Source: Barthelona sp. PAP020
Taxonomy: Eukaryota; Metamonada: BaSk clade
Length of the DNA stretch: 28,408 bases
Direction of reading: 5' to 3'
Assembly: GCA_040182905.1 (NCBI GenBank)
Contig: JARQWU010000124.1
Span: forward strand, 1-28,408
The notes below the pieces were generated by a model. That model was not told where the DNA came from. It made no database searches and saw only the letters and a list, made by a program, of their open reading frames with translations. This document shows positions 24,722 to 28,408 of this stretch, one piece after another; position 1 is the stretch's first letter; every line of letters begins with the position of its first letter. The position numbers were made by a program, and so were the translations under genes.

Positions 24722-27700
24722 ATGAATTCTTTAAAATCACCAAAGACTTCATTGAGAAATAATTTTAACAAGACATTGTTACATCCACAATCTCGTATTT
24801 TTCATTCAAGTGTTCTCTGTGGACAATTCAAAGAGGATATTGCCATCTTTGGTGGTCAACAAGTGAATACGAAATCTTATGGTTCAGTTAAGTGTTTGAA
24901 TGATTTATGGATATATAATACTTTAAATCAAAATTGGCGAAAATTGGAAACTCATGATGCACCAGCTGCTAGATTTGGACATAGTATGATCAATTTCAAT
25001 TCTAAATTATATATATTTGGAGGTAAAAACTTTCAAAAACAGAATTTGAATGACATTTGGAGATTTGATTTTCAATCTAGGTCTTGGGAACAAATAAATC
25101 TTCGTTTACCTAGTTATAGTTCTTGCAAGGTGTGTTTAGTTGGTTCTACTGCAATAGTTCATTTATATTCTTTAAAAAATACAATAGTTAAATCTGAAAC
25201 ATATAAACTTAATATGAATGAATTAAAAGTATTTCAACCTGTTGACTGCAGAAATAGTTCACCATCTCAAAGGGAACATCATTCTGTAATTGGTTTTGAT
25301 AGAGATGTTTTCGTTTATGGTGGTTATAATGATATTGTAAAACATGAGTTAAATGACTTTTGGAAATTTAGCGTCAGTAATGAACGTTGGACTACTTTAG
25401 ATGAGCCACCTTTTGATTCCAGATTATTATCCTTTTTCACCACTGGTAAAACTTTTCTTTTATTGGGTTGTGGTGCTAAGAATAAAGAAGCCACCCAATT
25501 AAATACAGATCTGTGGTTATATTCTCCCACTTCACGTGAATGGGAAGAAATAGATGTTGATTTAAATCCTAGAATTGGAGGAACTGCTCACATTATTGGT
25601 CAAATGTTATATTTGATTGGTGGTGATACCCAAGGAGAATTTATTGAGTCGATTCCTCTTGATGAACACATCAATACTTCAAAAACAGGATTTACTGGTT
25701 ATAAATCAATGACATATTCTCCACAAATAAAGAATTCTCCATTTAAAACAGGGGAAAAAACGCGATCTCAGCTTCTTCAACCGAATGATATGGATTCATT
25801 TCTTGCTGCACAAGTATCTAACTCATTAAGTAGTTTTAGAAGCTCAATCGATGAAATTAGTGAAGTTTTGAATCATAATTATGAAGAAACAATGAATACT
25901 TGGGAAAAACATGCCAATGAACATGCTGAAATTGAAAAAAAATTTATTGAGCAATATGATGTTTTAGAAAAGGTTTTAAATGAGCAATCACAAATGTTAG
26001 CTGGTGGCACAATAAGAGACCGTGTTGGTAGACTTGAAGATGTGCAATCGGCAAGTTTAACAAAGTTAGAACAACTTGAAGATGATTTTTTTGAATTAAA
26101 TCGTAATTCTGTTTTGAAATTAGATGGTCAATTGTTGGAAGAGATTATTGTAAAGAATAGTGAACTTTTGGTTACTGTTAGAGAACAAGAAGAATGTATT
26201 TCTCAACAAACACAGAAAATTGATGAACAGACAAAAAAAATTGAAGAGCAAGAGGCCAGATTAACTGCACTTGAAGAGTTAGTTGGTTCACTCAGATGTG
26301 TTAAGTCTAGAGAAGAAACAAAACGTCCAAAACCAGAAGTAGAAGCAATTAATAAACGTCTAGAGCTTATTGAGTTGAAATTAGACGATCAAATTGCTTT
26401 TTCTGATTCTTTAAAATCAGAAACAACTTCCAAACCAGTTGAAGACAGTATGGTTGTTACTGAATTGGTGACTAAGGTTGATTCCATGAATGAGGTGCTT
26501 CAAATGCTTTTACAGATGTATGAGACTTTGATGAATACCGATCTTTTAAAATTTGTGCAAATTATGCCAACATTGCATCAGTCTGTTGTTGCTTTACTTG
26601 AAAAACAAGAACTTACAGACAAATCAATCGCTCAAATTACGGAGAGTCTTCCTGCTTTAGTTAATGTTGTTCAAGGAGTTCCACAATTAGCACATTTGTT
26701 TGACCAATTAAGAAAAGAAGTTGTAGAGTTGAAACAAAGCAATTCCATGAAAACCAATGTTGCTCAATCCAATGATAATTTGGCTCAAGAAGATACATTA
26801 ACAACAGTATTATTTGAACAAAAAATTGAAGAGAAAATGCAGGAATTTGCCGATCTATTTTTGCGTGTGGATAAGCTAGAAACTAAATTGAATTCTAATG
26901 ACCAAATTATCAAATCAAATGACCAACATGATGAAAGTTGGGCCCAACCACTTTCTATTGTTTTGAAGCGTGTTGAAGATATTGAACAGGTTGTAAAAAA
27001 AATGATGAATGATTTCCTGTCTTTGTTTGAAATGACAAAACATACTTCTGAACGTTATGAAGATCATCATAGTATGTTCCACAGTGTTGTTGAAACAATG
27101 AAATTCTTACAAGAACAAGTTGCTATTATTCCAAGATTAAGTGAGATTGTTGCCTTGTTATTGGCTGCTCATAATGATAAACAAGTCGAAACAAAAGCAG
27201 AAACACAGGAAAGTAAGGTCATCCCTAAACAAGAACAAAAACAAGAATCAAAAGTAACTTTGGAAGAAACAAATACACAGATTATTGGTGATAATGATGA
27301 AGCAAAAGAAGTGATTCAGCCAATTCTCAACGATAAGAAGTCGGAGGTAGAATCTACCTCCCAAGCAGAAGAGACTAAAGATACTTTATTGGATAATGCA
27401 TCATCAATTCCTGTATCCCATGAGCAAATTACTGATATTTTGGAACGTCTTGTTACTGTTGAATACATTTCAGAATCATTGAAGAATACTTTGTTGGAAT
27501 TTTCAGATTTGCTCACTTCTGTGGCCAATATTGCAGAAGTTCAACCAATAGTTGCCACTAATTTCCAAAGACTTACTATTTTTGGCACAGTTTTAAAGTT
27601 TATTGCACTTTCTTTGCATGAAAATGGTGTTTGGGATGATGAGATTGCCGCAACTATGATGCATTTATTGAGTGAAGGTGAAGATAACAATGAAGAACAA

Positions 27701-28021
27701 TCATCAGGAAATCCTGTTGAAAATGATGAAGGAGTTGTTGAAAATTCTGTTTCTCAAAAAAGTGAAGCAACTGAAACAGATGATGGAAAAGATTCTCAAC
27801 ATGACATTTCAGATGAAGATCTTTTGGCTTTATTGGCTGATCCTTCTAATCCTTTGAGCAGCTTATTGGCACCTGAATTGGTTGAACAATTGCTCAATGC
27901 TATGCATTCTGAGGATGTCCCTGATGAGAATGATGATGAAATTCAAGAGTTATCTTCTGACAATGAAAAGTCTGAATCAATTGACACTCCCACTGATGAT
28001 GTGGCAACTGAAGACAACTGA
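24722..28021 (+). CDS. Kelch-propeller protein with long coiled coil
   Basis: A 1099-residue protein. Residues about 25-320 hold six kelch repeats, seen in IFGGQ, YIFGGKN, VYGGYN, LLGCG and LIGGD strands paired with DLWIYN, DIWRFDF, DFWKFS and DLWLYS. From about 365 to 860 it is mostly heptad coiled coil (for example EEQEARLTALEELVGSLR). An acidic, Q/E/S-rich linker follows, then a short helical segment with DEDLLALLADPSNPLSSLL near residue 1030 and an acidic C-terminus. The architecture is that of fission yeast Tea1 and related cytoskeletal kelch proteins, which mark cell ends through microtubules; sequence alone does not prove that role. No signal peptide or membrane segment. The start is the ATG after the Initiator-like element. 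Confidence 0.85.
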   Translation: MNSLKSPKTSLRNNFNKTLLHPQSRIFHSSVLCGQFKEDIAIFGGQQVNTKSYGSVKCLNDLWIYNTLNQNWRKLETHDAPAARFGHSMINFNSKLYIFGGKNFQKQNLNDIWRFDFQSRSWEQINLRLPSYSSCKVCLVGSTAIVHLYSLKNTIVKSETYKLNMNELKVFQPVDCRNSSPSQREHHSVIGFDRDVFVYGGYNDIVKHELNDFWKFSVSNERWTTLDEPPFDSRLLSFFTTGKTFLLLGCGAKNKEATQLNTDLWLYSPTSREWEEIDVDLNPRIGGTAHIIGQMLYLIGGDTQGEFIESIPLDEHINTSKTGFTGYKSMTYSPQIKNSPFKTGEKTRSQLLQPNDMDSFLAAQVSNSLSSFRSSIDEISEVLNHNYEETMNTWEKHANEHAEIEKKFIEQYDVLEKVLNEQSQMLAGGTIRDRVGRLEDVQSASLTKLEQLEDDFFELNRNSVLKLDGQLLEEIIVKNSELLVTVREQEECISQQTQKIDEQTKKIEEQEARLTALEELVGSLRCVKSREETKRPKPEVEAINKRLELIELKLDDQIAFSDSLKSETTSKPVEDSMVVTELVTKVDSMNEVLQMLLQMYETLMNTDLLKFVQIMPTLHQSVVALLEKQELTDKSIAQITESLPALVNVVQGVPQLAHLFDQLRKEVVELKQSNSMKTNVAQSNDNLAQEDTLTTVLFEQKIEEKMQEFADLFLRVDKLETKLNSNDQIIKSNDQHDESWAQPLSIVLKRVEDIEQVVKKMMNDFLSLFEMTKHTSERYEDHHSMFHSVVETMKFLQEQVAIIPRLSEIVALLLAAHNDKQVETKAETQESKVIPKQEQKQESKVTLEETNTQIIGDNDEAKEVIQPILNDKKSEVESTSQAEETKDTLLDNASSIPVSHEQITDILERLVTVEYISESLKNTLLEFSDLLTSVANIAEVQPIVATNFQRLTIFGTVLKFIALSLHENGVWDDEIAATMMHLLSEGEDNNEEQSSGNPVENDEGVVENSVSQKSEATETDDGKDSQHDISDEDLLALLADPSNPLSSLLAPELVEQLLNAMHSEDVPDENDDEIQELSSDNEKSESIDTPTDDVATEDN

Positions 28022-28307
28022 GATATTTCAAGAAAAACCAAACAAAAACAAAGTTAAAGATCAATTGATTGGATGTAAATGCACCATGTTTTTTTTTTTT
28101 TTTTAATGTTTTGAGGGTATCATTCCTTTTTTTCATTTTTTTAACAAATGAGAGCGCCCCTTAAAAAAACTGTGTTCTGCACTATGATGTTCAATGTCAC
28201 AAATCAAAATTGTCGAAAAGAAGAAGAAAACATGTCCGATTTATATATTTAATCTTTTTTTTGACTAGGAATGAATGATTATGTGATTTAATCGAAATGA
28301 AAAGTCT
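28022..28307. other. Spacer between convergent genes
   Basis: AT-rich sequence with a T-tract near 28090-28105. I see no gene or RNA in it. Confidence 0.5.
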
Positions 28308-28408
28308 TTAAAAGTCTTTCAAAGGATCATTGAAACTATTATTTGATCCCCAACCACCTTTTCTTTCAGAGAAATCATCTTTCATATTTTTATGTCTTTG
28401 AATATTGT
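28308..28408 (-). CDS. C-terminus of a gene cut by the right edge
   Basis: On the minus strand one frame is open from the window edge to a TAA at 28310-28308 and reads NIQRHKNMKDDFSERKGGW, then GSNNSFNDPLKDF before the stop. The composition (KGGWGS, NDPLKDF) looks like a real polar C-terminal tail, and the other two frames close quickly. With only 32 codons visible no family can be given. Confidence 0.6.
   Translation of the reverse strand, partial: NIQRHKNMKDDFSERKGGWGSNNSFNDPLKDF

Overview
This window is nuclear DNA from a unicellular eukaryote. It is AT-rich with dense, mostly intronless genes on both strands, and the standard code applies (TAA, TAG and TGA all act as stops). The proteins are eukaryotic throughout: cytosolic-type leucyl-tRNA synthetase, a bromodomain protein, a retriever subunit, a TOM1-like sorting adaptor, a CDK-like kinase, a TTLL9-like tubulin ligase, HAS1, RRP15, AATF/BFR2, RCE1, UMP-CMP kinase and a Nup62/Nsp1-type nucleoporin. 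TTLL9 implies a flagellated cell. The only intron found is 35 bases long and ends in a 12-base ACTAA...AG block, the layout known from trichomonads and Giardia. TCATT-type elements lie just upstream of several start codons and resemble the parabasalid Initiator. A parabasalid (trichomonad-like) protist is my best guess. This is inference; no rRNA is present to settle it.

Layout from left to right. 1-587 (-): bromodomain protein, cut by the left edge. 588-1678: AT-rich spacer with a small tandem repeat, a palindrome and a possible decayed reading frame. 1679-2980 (+): VHS-GAT adaptor. 3137-3200 (+): a box C/D snoRNA candidate whose D' guide matches the conserved P-loop of large-subunit rRNA. 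3428-6613 (-): leucyl-tRNA synthetase. 6770-7234 (-) and 7285-8193 (+): RRP15 and VPS26C, head to head. 8334-9380 (-) and 9416-10150 (+): CDK-like kinase and an unknown protein, head to head. 10339-11519 (-): WD40 gene broken by two +1 shifts. 11783-12457 (+): HAD phosphatase. 12577-13893 (-) and 13967-14599 (+): TTLL9 and a type I membrane protein, head to head. 14762-16075 (+): Nup62-like protein. 16076-16933: spacer with a frame-broken reading frame. 16934-19858 (-): 974-residue unknown protein. 20142-20987, 21054-21824, 21882-23450 (+): AATF/BFR2, RCE1, HAS1. 23804-24429 (-): UMP-CMP kinase with the intron. 24722-28021 (+): kelch plus coiled-coil protein. 28308-28408 (-): C-terminus of a gene cut by the right edge.

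There is no operon logic, but several genes belong to common processes. RRP15, AATF/BFR2, HAS1 and the snoRNA act in ribosome assembly. VPS26C and the TOM1-like protein act in endosomal sorting. The most unusual item is the Nup62-like protein. Its coiled-coil half aligns with Nup62/Nsp1, but its repeat half has charged, roughly 22-28-residue repeats with LGGL cores and contains no FG dipeptide. I saw no mobile element, virus, CRISPR array, tRNA or rRNA gene.
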